From: JBBQFI01 sp038237805
GTDB taxonomy: Bacteria > Verrucomicrobiota > Verrucomicrobiia > Chthoniobacterales > UBA10450
Direction of reading: 5' to 3'
Assembly (NCBI GenBank): GCA_038237805.1
Contig: JBBRYI010000003.1
Span: 124,001-188,000 of the forward strand
DNA: 64,000 bases
The position numbers and the translations under genes were made by a program. The notes beneath the pieces were generated by a model. That model had not been told where the DNA came from and did no database searches. It saw only the letters and a list, made by a program, of their open reading frames with translations. Positions 52,544-60,106 of this stretch are shown piece by piece; positions within the stretch are counted from its first letter, which is position 1, and each line of letters opens with the position of its first letter.

Positions 52544-53593
52544 ATGGCGGACCGGGATTTCTTTTCCTTTTGCACCTCACTCAAGCCAGTGGAGTTGAAA
52601 GCCATGGGCGAACTATCCAGCGTTGTCCATTTAGGGGAAGGCGAGGTTGTTTACTCGGCAAAAGACCGCGGCGACGCGCTTTATATCATCAACCGCGGCG
52701 TGGTCGAACTCGTGCCGGATGCTTCGTTGCGGGGAATGCCGAGCACATATCTTTCGCGCGGCGATATTTTTGGGGACTGCGAAGCGTTGAGCGATTTGCC
52801 CCGCACCCACATGATGCGCACGCGCGAGAAAGTCAGTCTGCAACGCATCCAAAGCAAAAACTTCGCCGAGCTGGCGAGGCGGGTGCCTTCGTTCTTTCGC
52901 TATCTCAGCGAGCAACTGGCCAGCCGGCTTTTGCAGAAACACGAGGCATCGCTTTCTAAAAGTCATTGTATCGAGTTGAGCGGGAACCTGAGTAACTTTG
53001 ATCTGGTCACGATTTATCAAACCATCTTTAGCTCCATGCAGACAGGGGAACTCTGTGTCCTGGACGAGAGCCAACAGCGGGTTGCCACATTCTTCTTCGA
53101 AAGGGGCCGCCCGCAGTCGGGACAATTTCAGCATCTCACCGGAGAAGAAGCTTTCTGGCAGTTATTCCTAAGTGAATCGCTCGCCGGGACTTTTTCTTTT
53201 TCCTCCCACGATCAGCCCTTGGGAGATTGTGTCCAGGGAACGGAGATAAAGCGGGACGCCGATCTGCTCATTTCCGCGCTGCAATACCGGGATGAGTTCC
53301 AGGAACTCAAAACAAAATACTCGGACAAAAGCATGAAATTATTGCGGAGAAAACTGAACTTCAACTGGCCCGCTCAGGCTGATGCGGAATTGCAACCAAT
53401 CGCGGAACAGATTTGGCAGCTGGCCTATACGACACCGCTCTCGCTTTCGACTTTATATCAGAAATGTTCGGTCTGTGAGTTGAAAATCCTCGAAGTGATC
53501 GAGCAGCTCGTGAAAACGGAATTGTTTCGACTCGTGCCGGCAAATGAGAAACAACTGTCGGAGGAATTGGTTATCGAATCCGCCCGCGCATGA
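52544..53593 (+). CDS. Cyclic-nucleotide-binding domain protein with DUF4388
   Basis: 349 residues from ATG 52544, preceded by GGAAAGGG. Residues about 12-125 are a Crp/Fnr-like cNMP-binding barrel (LGEGEVVYSAKDRGDALYIINRG, then SRGDIFGDCEAL), lacking the canonical phosphate-binding Arg pattern, so ligand is uncertain. Residues about 145-250 match DUF4388/PATAN (LSGNLSNFDLVTIYQTIFSSMQTGEL). The C-terminal part has a helical winged-helix look. No DNA-binding HTH like Crp at the usual place. Probably a signalling adaptor. Overlaps the following lipoprotein gene by four bases. Confidence 0.85.
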   Translation: MADRDFFSFCTSLKPVELKAMGELSSVVHLGEGEVVYSAKDRGDALYIINRGVVELVPDASLRGMPSTYLSRGDIFGDCEALSDLPRTHMMRTREKVSLQRIQSKNFAELARRVPSFFRYLSEQLASRLLQKHEASLSKSHCIELSGNLSNFDLVTIYQTIFSSMQTGELCVLDESQQRVATFFFERGRPQSGQFQHLTGEEAFWQLFLSESLAGTFSFSSHDQPLGDCVQGTEIKRDADLLISALQYRDEFQELKTKYSDKSMKLLRRKLNFNWPAQADAELQPIAEQIWQLAYTTPLSLSTLYQKCSVCELKILEVIEQLVKTELFRLVPANEKQLSEELVIESARA

Positions 53594-53865
53594 AATCCAG
53601 GTTTGTCGTTCTCGTGCTCCTTTGCAGCCTAACGAGCTGTTCGTACCTGACAAAACAAGGCCGGCAGGAGCGCGCCTACCGAAGCTACATTCGCAAATCG
53701 ACCGTGGTGCGAGCGAAACAGCAACGAAAATTTAAGTTTCGCACCCCGGAAATGGCCATTCGTCAGGATTCGCCCACCATGACCGCCGAGCCTGGGTCTT
53801 CGCAATCGCCGCAGTCAATGACGGCTTCGCCCGACGCAGAACAACAGCCGCCGCCGCCAAACTAG
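53590..53865 (+). CDS. Small lipoprotein, unknown function
   Basis: 91 residues. Lipoprotein signal with hydrophobic core VVLVLLCSL and lipobox LTSC. The mature part is basic (RQERAYRSYIRKSTVVRAKQ), then Ser/Gln-rich and ends in a Pro run. Its ATG overlaps the cNMP/DUF4388 gene in ATGA, so the two are translationally coupled and may act together. Its TAG stop shares a CTAG palindrome with the stop of the convergent thioesterase. Octamer copy at 53628, inside the signal peptide. Confidence 0.75.
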   Translation: MKSRFVVLVLLCSLTSCSYLTKQGRQERAYRSYIRKSTVVRAKQQRKFKFRTPEMAIRQDSPTMTAEPGSSQSPQSMTASPDAEQQPPPPN

Positions 53866-54245
53866 TTTTCCCGCTTCACTGGAATCGGTTTTCCATTCCG
53901 ATCGACAGCGACGTAAATGAAAACCGCGCGCGTGACGCGGATCTCTTCTCCGCTCATGTAGCGGTGAACCCAAACCTCGACCGGAATGGTCATCGAGGTC
54001 GTTCCGATCTTTTCTACCCAGGCGTAACAGGCAACGGTATCGCCGACGCGCACCGGCTGAAGGAATGCCATCGCCTCAATGGCAACGGTGACCACTCGCG
54101 CCTTTGCGACTTTGGCCGCAAGAATAGCGCTACCCAAATCCATTTGTGCGACCAACCAACCGCCAAAGATATCGCCATCGCGATTCGTGTCTTTCGGCAT
54201 CGCGATAGTTTGGATGACGAGTTCGCCCTTGGGCTTTTCAGTCAT
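53862..54245 (-). CDS. Acyl-CoA thioesterase, YciA-like hotdog protein
   Basis: 127 residues, single hotdog domain of the YciA/BFIT type. Catalytic-loop GDIFGGWLVAQMD with the Asp, and VTVAIEAMAFLQPVRVGD, typical of this branch; the C-terminal VYVAVDRNGKP is also familiar. It hydrolyses acyl-CoA esters in the cytoplasm; chain preference unknown. Convergent with the lipoprotein gene with overlapping stops. Confidence 0.9.
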   Translation of the reverse strand: MTEKPKGELVIQTIAMPKDTNRDGDIFGGWLVAQMDLGSAILAAKVAKARVVTVAIEAMAFLQPVRVGDTVACYAWVEKIGTTSMTIPVEVWVHRYMSGEEIRVTRAVFIYVAVDRNGKPIPVKREN

Positions 54246-54263
54246 TGGATCGCAGATTAGCGA

Positions 54264-55244
54264 TCAGACGATGAGCATGCAATCGCCGTAACTGTAGAAG
54301 CGATAATTCTCTCTAATTGCTTCTCCATATGCTGAGAGCACAAATTCGCGACCCGCAAATGCACTCACGAGTAGAAGCAGAGTAGAGCGGGGCAGATGAA
54401 AATTCGTCAACAGCGAATCGACGATGCGGAAATCGTAAGGCGGATAAATGAAAAGGTTCGTCTCGCCGTTTTGCGCCACAATCTTGCCGCCGTCGCGCCG
54501 CGCCGATTCGAGAACACGCAGCGTTGTTGTTCCGACAGCGATAATGCGGCTAGCCTGATTAATCGCCTGCGCGCTCGCCTCGGAAATGGCAAATCGTTCC
54601 GCGTGCATTCGATGATCCGCCACGTTCTCCGTTTGGACTGAACGAAACGTCCCCACTCCTACGTGAAGCGTGACAAAAACATGCGGAAGCTCCCGCATGA
54701 TTTCAGGAGTGAAATGTAAGCCGGCCGTCGGCGCCGCGAGTGCGCCGGGCGCTTCGGCAAACACGGTTTGATATCGCACTTCATCATCCGCCTCGCTTTG
54801 TCTCCCGATATATGGAGGTAACGGAACATGTCCTCCTTCGTGCGCGTTTATTTCTTTTTCGAAAGTGATGAGGCGTTCGCCGTCTGATAAAAGTTCCGCG
54901 ACGTGTCCGCTTATTCCTCCGACACGCACGGTCGCGCCAAGTCGCATTTTTTTTCCTGGCCTAACAAGGCATTTCCATTGTGTCGGGCTGCGCCGTTCCA
55001 AAAAAAGAAACTCGATTTTGCCATCATCGGAAAATCGCCGGGCCGTGAGCACTCGTGTGTTGTTCAGAACGAGAAGATCTGCCGGCAAGAGAAATTCTTT
55101 CAGCTCGGCGAATCGCCGATGTTCTATGCGTTCTTCCTTCCGATACAAAACCATCATGCGCGCATCTTCACGTCGCGGCAGTGGCCGCGTCGCGATGAGC
55201 GCTCGCGGCAGGTTGTAATCGTAATCGGATAAACGATTGCTCAT
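54264..55244 (-). CDS. queA: S-adenosylmethionine:tRNA ribosyltransferase-isomerase
   Basis: 326 residues. It converts preQ1 at tRNA position 34 to epoxyqueuosine. Family segments: YDYNLPRALIATRPLPRREDARMM at the N-terminus, LLVLNNTRVL, APTAGLHFTPEIMREL and the C-terminal FHLPRSTLLLLVSAFAG. Lies downstream of nothing on its strand; divergent from the uracil-DNA glycosylase gene with a 52-base spacer. Confidence 0.95.
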   Translation of the reverse strand: MSNRLSDYDYNLPRALIATRPLPRREDARMMVLYRKEERIEHRRFAELKEFLLPADLLVLNNTRVLTARRFSDDGKIEFLFLERRSPTQWKCLVRPGKKMRLGATVRVGGISGHVAELLSDGERLITFEKEINAHEGGHVPLPPYIGRQSEADDEVRYQTVFAEAPGALAAPTAGLHFTPEIMRELPHVFVTLHVGVGTFRSVQTENVADHRMHAERFAISEASAQAINQASRIIAVGTTTLRVLESARRDGGKIVAQNGETNLFIYPPYDFRIVDSLLTNFHLPRSTLLLLVSAFAGREFVLSAYGEAIRENYRFYSYGDCMLIV

Positions 55245-55296
55245 TTCCGAGCATCAAAGGGATTGCGGCTGCGCGCAAAATTTGGAAACTAAATTC

Positions 55297-56031
55297 ATGA
55301 CACAATTTCCTCCGGCGCTCGAGACAGTTCTCAACGCGCTGGAGCGGATGCGTGACATGGAGCGGCCGCCGCGCGCGTCGCAGACCGCTTTGCGCCAGCT
55401 CTGGAGCCGGCCGCCAGACAAACAACAACTTCTCGCACCGCTGCGGGAGCAAGTTCGCGTTTGCATAAAATGTCCGCACCTTGCTGCGAGCCGCACGCAA
55501 ACTGTTTTTGGTGTCGGCAATGCCGATGCCGATCTCATGTTCATCGGAGAAGCGCCGGGCGCGGATGAAGATGCGCGCGGAGAACCGTTCGTCGGCCGCG
55601 CCGGACAGTTGCTGACGAAAATTATCGAGACGATGGGCTTCGCACGCGGTGACGTTTACATCGCGAATGTTTTGAAATGCAGACCGGACATGCCATTGGG
55701 AAGTTCCGGTAATCGCCCTCCGACGCCGCAAGAGATGCAGACATGCCTGCCTTACCTCGCGGCTCAGATTGAAATCATCCGGCCCCGGGTTTTAGTAGCG
55801 CTCGGCGCGACTGCTGTCGAAGGCTTGCTCGGTTTCCGGGGAACGATGCGCGAATTGCGCGGGCGCTGGCATTCGTACGAAAACACGCCGCTCATGATCA
55901 CGTATCACCCATCGTATTTGTTGCGCAATCAAGCGCCCTCGGAAAAGCGAAAGGTTTGGGAGGACATGTTGCTCGTCCTCGAGCGATTGGCGCGACCGAT
56001 CACCGAAAAGCAGCGGAATTACTTCTCGTGA
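55297..56031 (+). CDS. Uracil-DNA glycosylase, family 4
   Basis: 244 residues from ATG 55297. Type 4 (Fe-S) UDG: motif GEAPGADEDARGEPFVGRAGQ at about 80-100, the CIKCPHL cysteine pair at about 56-59 and later cysteines in NVLKCRP and MQTCLP that ligate the 4Fe-4S cluster, and the motif ITYHPSYLLRN near the C-terminus. It removes uracil from DNA. N-terminal 40 residues are poorly conserved. A REP-A pair follows at once. Confidence 0.93.
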   Translation: MTQFPPALETVLNALERMRDMERPPRASQTALRQLWSRPPDKQQLLAPLREQVRVCIKCPHLAASRTQTVFGVGNADADLMFIGEAPGADEDARGEPFVGRAGQLLTKIIETMGFARGDVYIANVLKCRPDMPLGSSGNRPPTPQEMQTCLPYLAAQIEIIRPRVLVALGATAVEGLLGFRGTMRELRGRWHSYENTPLMITYHPSYLLRNQAPSEKRKVWEDMLLVLERLARPITEKQRNYFS

Positions 56032-56032
56032 T

Positions 56033-56099
56033 TGTAGGCGGTCTCTGACCGTTGTTGAATCGATCCGAAGAAGTCCGACGGTCGGAGACCGCCGCTACA
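56033..56099. repeat. REP-A inverted pair
   Basis: TTGTAGGCGGTCTCTGACCG at 56033 and CGGTCGGAGACCGCCGCTAC ending at 56099. The stop codon of the squalene synthase-like gene (56095-56097) lies inside the right arm. Confidence 0.8.
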
Positions 56100-57117
56100 G
56101 GGAGCTTTTCGAAAGCTGCTCGAATATTTTCTTGAGCGCGCGCGGCGAAGCCAGGGTCATGGTAATTGAAGACATGATGCTGCGCACTTCGCTGCGCGGA
56201 ACTTTTATTTTTTGCTGCAGCGCATCCACACCAGCTTCACGTAAAAGCACCAGCGTCCGCGCGCCGATTAACGCCGGCAACGCCGTGGCGAAACGAACCC
56301 GAGCCGGTCGAATCTCGCAGCAGTAATCCATTCCTGCCGCAATTCCGCGCTCCGCTTTTTGTCGCCATTTCTCAAGAATCGGTGCGACCTCCGCCCGACG
56401 AGAAACCATTTCGTTAGGCGCGACGCCGCAGGCCTTTAATTCTTCTTCCGGGAAATAGCAACGGCCATTGGCCAAATCCGAACCGGCATCGCGCAAAATA
56501 TTTATCAGTTGCAATCCCTTTCCGTACTCGCGGTCCTGGTTCTGCATTCTTTCGGCGGATTGATGCGAAAAATTCTTGAGATGCCGAAAGCAAAGCTGCG
56601 TCCAAAATTCGCCCACACATCCTGCAACGAGATAAGTGTATTCATCGAGTTCGGCCGCGGTGGCGAGGGCGCGAGTTTTTGTCGCTTCACCGAAGCGGCG
56701 AACGTCAAGCAATTGTCCACGATTGATGTGTCCCAGCACGACTCGGACATCGTCCCGATCCTTCTCCGGCAATTGCTCGAGCCACGCGAGGCAAGCTGGC
56801 AACGCCTCAATTAGGGTTCGCTCATCTGCGCTCTTCTGCAGCGGCGCAAACGATTTGCGTAAACCCGACACTTCATCTTCGGAAAGTTCGCCCTGAATAG
56901 CGCGGGCTAATTTCCGCAAGCTTTCATCGCGCAACGTTGCCTTCACCTCTGTTGTATCGGCGAGCGTGTCCGTTGCGCGCGCGAGCAGATAAGCAAGCGC
57001 AATCGGATCGCGCAGCTGTGCCGGAAGCAAACGAATGGAAAGATAAAACGAGCGCGAGACCGAGCGCAGAATGGGACCGCGCAATCGAGCGATGGAATTG
57101 GAACACTGGCTCTTCAA
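56095..57117 (-). CDS. Squalene/phytoene synthase-like protein
   Basis: 340 residues from the TTG at 57117 that overlaps the DUF362 stop as TTGA. Class I trans-isoprenyl diphosphate synthase fold of the squalene/phytoene synthase group: LRSVSRSFYLSIRLLP at the start, the first metal motif RATDTLADT (DxxxD), and the second region DREYGKGLQLINILRDAGSD with its DXXXD-like pattern. It condenses two prenyl diphosphates head to head, giving squalene or phytoene and so possibly hopanoids or carotenoids. Longer open frame upstream lacks family sequence. Octamer copy at 56411. Confidence 0.88.
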   Translation of the reverse strand: MKSQCSNSIARLRGPILRSVSRSFYLSIRLLPAQLRDPIALAYLLARATDTLADTTEVKATLRDESLRKLARAIQGELSEDEVSGLRKSFAPLQKSADERTLIEALPACLAWLEQLPEKDRDDVRVVLGHINRGQLLDVRRFGEATKTRALATAAELDEYTYLVAGCVGEFWTQLCFRHLKNFSHQSAERMQNQDREYGKGLQLINILRDAGSDLANGRCYFPEEELKACGVAPNEMVSRRAEVAPILEKWRQKAERGIAAGMDYCCEIRPARVRFATALPALIGARTLVLLREAGVDALQQKIKVPRSEVRSIMSSITMTLASPRALKKIFEQLSKSSL

Positions 57118-58154
57118 CGTCCAACCGTTTTTATTTCGATCTGTCGAGGATCGGCGTTGCCCAAGCCATATTGAGCCGCAATCGGCAGATAACTGCCGGC
57201 TTCCTTCAACGATGGAAGTTTCGCGTTCGCCCGCCATTCCTCGATTTGACGGAACGCGATCGAATCGATCGCGACGGGATCTTTACTCGCCATCAGTGTG
57301 GCATAATGCAGGGCGTAGTTCGGTTCGGAGCGCGGGCCGGCCGCATATTGCGCGACTAATCCATCCATGAGGTGAAGCACAACTTTTTTTGCGATAATCG
57401 GGTTCGCATAAATTTCGGCGACGGTGGCGCTGCCCATGTGCGTTGAATCGCTAAAGCGCCGCCAGTTATCGATGTTCGGGATCGTCATATTAAAAAGACA
57501 TCCCGCGAGCCCGTTCGCTTCGCTGTTACTCATCACCGGCACGTTGATGATCTTGGTGACCTCGCTCGAAACGATGCGGGAGAAATGGCTGAGATCGCTC
57601 GTGTTGTCGGTCTCGGAAAGTAGCGGCATGACGCCTTTGGCATTCCGAAACTCGAGGTCGCCCCAAACGAGATTACCAAGAAATGGCGCGGAAAAAAACG
57701 CCTTCGCATCATAACCGTCGCGCGGCGTGATCGAGAGCAAACGATATCCTTCCGCATCGGGTCGATAGCCGGCATCTTTGATGCCGCCAAGTGCGCGATC
57801 CCAAACGATTATGCTTTCACGCGAATGACCCGCCGCTACCAGGCCATCAATGATTGCGTTCACCACATCTCGGTGCGTCGTAAAAAGTTCTCCGCCCGCC
57901 GCCGAAATCTTGATGCCGATCTTGTCGTTAGGCCGAACGAGTGAGGACCAGGCTTGCGCGAGATCGGGTTTTCCCGTGACGGCGAGAATGAGGCGATCGA
58001 CCATCCTGCGCACAACGGCGGAGTTGGTGTGGTAGTGATTGATTGCCGCTGGATCACGCGCAGAGTAAACGACTGACGGAGTCGCCGTCGGCCTGGCGTT
58101 CTGTGCCAAAGCGGAAGCGCTGCACAAAAAGAGGAATACAAATCGAATCGGCAA
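57114..58154 (-). CDS. DUF362 domain protein, exported
   Basis: 346 residues from a TTG at 58154. A hydrophobic signal peptide (about 3-20, cleavage after ALA) leads to a DUF362 domain: LVRPNDKIGIKISAAGG, HRDVVNAIIDGLVAAGH, then VSSEVTKIINVPVMSNSEANGLAG and a C-terminal ASKDPVAIDSIAFRQIEE. DUF362 proteins are often Fe-S or redox associated, but this copy shows no cysteine motif. Coupled translationally (TTGA) to the squalene synthase-like gene downstream. Divergent from hemW with only 17 bases between starts. Octamer copy at 57924. Confidence 0.82.
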   Translation of the reverse strand: MPIRFVFLFLCSASALAQNARPTATPSVVYSARDPAAINHYHTNSAVVRRMVDRLILAVTGKPDLAQAWSSLVRPNDKIGIKISAAGGELFTTHRDVVNAIIDGLVAAGHSRESIIVWDRALGGIKDAGYRPDAEGYRLLSITPRDGYDAKAFFSAPFLGNLVWGDLEFRNAKGVMPLLSETDNTSDLSHFSRIVSSEVTKIINVPVMSNSEANGLAGCLFNMTIPNIDNWRRFSDSTHMGSATVAEIYANPIIAKKVVLHLMDGLVAQYAAGPRSEPNYALHYATLMASKDPVAIDSIAFRQIEEWRANAKLPSLKEAGSYLPIAAQYGLGNADPRQIEIKTVGR

Positions 58155-58171
58155 ACTAATCAGCGGACTGT

Positions 58172-59311
58172 ATGAACAACGGCGCGATAAACAAGTACGC
58201 GACAGAGCACGAGGCGATCGCGCACATCTATGTGCATATTCCCTTCTGCGCGCGGATCTGTCCGTATTGCGCTTTTTACAAGGAGCGCGCCGACGCTTCG
58301 CAGACACAACGTTTTTGCGAAGCGATCTTGCGCGAGGTCGATCAAGCAAGGGCCCGATTTCCCATCCAGCCACAAACGATCTTCTTCGGCGGCGGTACCC
58401 CGACCGCGTTAACGTCCACGCAACTAGAGTTTCTTCTCCGCGGTTTCAATGATCGGCTTGATCTTTCCAAACTGCAGGAATGGACCGTGGAAGCGAATCC
58501 GGGGAGTGTCTCCTCAGGCAAAGCGGAGCTGATCCGTGCGTGTGGCGTCAATCGCATCAGCCTGGGCGTGCAATCGTGGGACGATCGACTGCTGAAAACG
58601 CTAGGTCGCGAACACAACGCGGCGCAAGCGGCGGAGTCATTTCGCATCTTGCGCGCCGCGGGGTTCACCAATTTAAACATCGACCTAATGTTCGGCCTAC
58701 CGGGACAATCGCTGCGCGATTGGCAGGCGACACTTGAGCGAACAATCGCGCTGCAACCCGAACATATTTCGACCTATTGTCTGACCTACGAAGAGGACAC
58801 GGAATTTTTCCTGCGTCACTCGCGCGGTGAATTGCGCTCAGATTCGGATGCGGATGCCAAGTTTTTCGAGACCGCAATGCAACTGCTGGGAGACGCGAGA
58901 TACGATCAATACGAAATATCGAATCATGCGCGGCCAGGTTTTTCCTCGGTGCACAATCGGGCTTACTGGGCCGGTGAAAGTTATCTCGGGGTGGGACCAA
59001 GCGCGTACTCGACGATCGGAATGAAACGCTGGCAAAATGTGGCTGATTACCGCAGCTATTCCGATCGCGTGCTAAACGGTGATTCCATCGTTAGCTCAAT
59101 GGAAGAATTGAATGGTGAAGTGAAGAGAGGCGAAACAATTGCCCTTTCCTTACGCACACAAAACGGTGTCCCGACGGCATGGTTGCGAAAGCGCCCTAAC
59201 GAGCTGGACGAATTTATTGCCCTGGGATTGCTGCGTCAGCGGGATAACAATTTTGTTTTGACGCAAAAAGGAAAGTTGCTCGCGGATACGGTAGCGGAAG
59301 CATTCATCTAG
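58172..59311 (+). CDS. hemW: HemW-type radical SAM protein
   Basis: 379 residues. Radical SAM cluster Cys26, Cys30 and Cys33 in CARICPYCAF, then IFFGGGTPTALTSTQLE, VNRISLGVQSWDD and the FGLPGQSLRDWQATL phrase. Proteins of this group were once called oxygen-independent coproporphyrinogen oxidase but mostly act as heme chaperones. The C-terminal HemN_C-like domain is present (about 310-375). Octamer copy at 59195. Followed by an interspersed repeat. Confidence 0.92.
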   Translation: MNNGAINKYATEHEAIAHIYVHIPFCARICPYCAFYKERADASQTQRFCEAILREVDQARARFPIQPQTIFFGGGTPTALTSTQLEFLLRGFNDRLDLSKLQEWTVEANPGSVSSGKAELIRACGVNRISLGVQSWDDRLLKTLGREHNAAQAAESFRILRAAGFTNLNIDLMFGLPGQSLRDWQATLERTIALQPEHISTYCLTYEEDTEFFLRHSRGELRSDSDADAKFFETAMQLLGDARYDQYEISNHARPGFSSVHNRAYWAGESYLGVGPSAYSTIGMKRWQNVADYRSYSDRVLNGDSIVSSMEELNGEVKRGETIALSLRTQNGVPTAWLRKRPNELDEFIALGLLRQRDNNFVLTQKGKLLADTVAEAFI

Positions 59312-59388
59312 GTAGGGGCGGTTCACCGAACTGCCCGCAGTTACGCCTAAACATCTCGCGGGCGATTGAGTCAATCGCCCCTACCTAC
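59310..59388. repeat. Interspersed inverted repeat
   Basis: TAGGTAGGGGCGGTTCACCG facing GAGTCAATCGCCCCTACCTA across about 40 bases. It contains the uppS stop codon (59385-59387), so the end of uppS is built from repeat sequence. Confidence 0.65.
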
Positions 59389-60101
59389 ACAGCGCCGTAT
59401 CGCCGTTGGCGCTGGCCGAAATCTTCCACCGCGGCAATCAAATCTTTTTTCGTGAAGTCAGGCCACAGTTTGGGTGTGACATACATTTCGGTGTAGGAAA
59501 GTTGCCAGAGCAGAAAATTCGAAAGGCGCATTTCTCCCGAGGTGCGAATGAGCAGATCCGGATCGGGATAATAACGCGTGTAGAGATGTTTGCTGAACAT
59601 CTCTACGTCGATCATCCCCTTATCAATATGACCAGACTCGATCTGGCGAAGGAGACTCTTGATTCCGTCGATGATTTCCAGCCGACCGCCATAACTCAAC
59701 GCAAGCACGAGCGTCAACCCGTTGTTCTTGGAAGTGCGCTCGATCGTATCGTGCAACTGCCGCTGGCACGCGTCCGGAAGATCAGTTAAACGTCCGATCG
59801 CTTGCAGCCGAACATTCTTTTCGACAAGCTCCGGCGTTTTCTCCTTTAAGAAACGTTCGAGCAATCGCATCAAGGCGAAGACTTCGCTCTTCGGTCGCTG
59901 CCAATTCTCAGCCGAAAATGCATACAGCGTGAGGTACTCGATCTTCAGTTCGCCGCATCCTTCGACGCATTCGCGCACGGCTTGTGCGCCTTGTTCATGA
60001 CCTTTTATGCGCGGCAGTCCACGCGTCTTCGCCCAGCGTCCGTTGCCATCCATGATGATGGCGACGTGACGCGGGATGAGTTTCGTTGGCGCTGCGGCCA
60101 T
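59385..60101 (-). CDS. uppS: Undecaprenyl diphosphate synthase
   Basis: 238 residues from ATG 60101. Cis-prenyltransferase that makes the C55 lipid carrier. Catalytic MDGNGRWAKTRGLPRIKGHEQGA, YAFSAENWQRP, and the C-terminal RTSGEMRLSNFLLWQLSYTEMY are all intact. The longer open frame back to 60284 overlaps purA and has no family sequence. Six bases separate it from the purA stop on the same strand, so co-transcription is likely. Its last codon lies inside an interspersed repeat. Confidence 0.95.
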   Translation of the reverse strand: MAAAPTKLIPRHVAIIMDGNGRWAKTRGLPRIKGHEQGAQAVRECVEGCGELKIEYLTLYAFSAENWQRPKSEVFALMRLLERFLKEKTPELVEKNVRLQAIGRLTDLPDACQRQLHDTIERTSKNNGLTLVLALSYGGRLEIIDGIKSLLRQIESGHIDKGMIDVEMFSKHLYTRYYPDPDLLIRTSGEMRLSNFLLWQLSYTEMYVTPKLWPDFTKKDLIAAVEDFGQRQRRYGAV

Positions 60102-60106
60102 GAGGT

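Noticed and set aside
10126..56099. REP-A pairs as Rho-independent terminators
   Set aside because: Stems are GC-rich but no run of T follows consistently, and some copies lie inside or before genes. Kept as repeats.
950..59202. GTTAGGC / GCCTAAC copies resemble integron attC core sites
   Set aside because: They are scattered inside housekeeping genes, on both strands, without paired R'/R'' and L boxes or cassette structure, and no integrase is present. The fixed unit is CCTAACGA, not the attC consensus.
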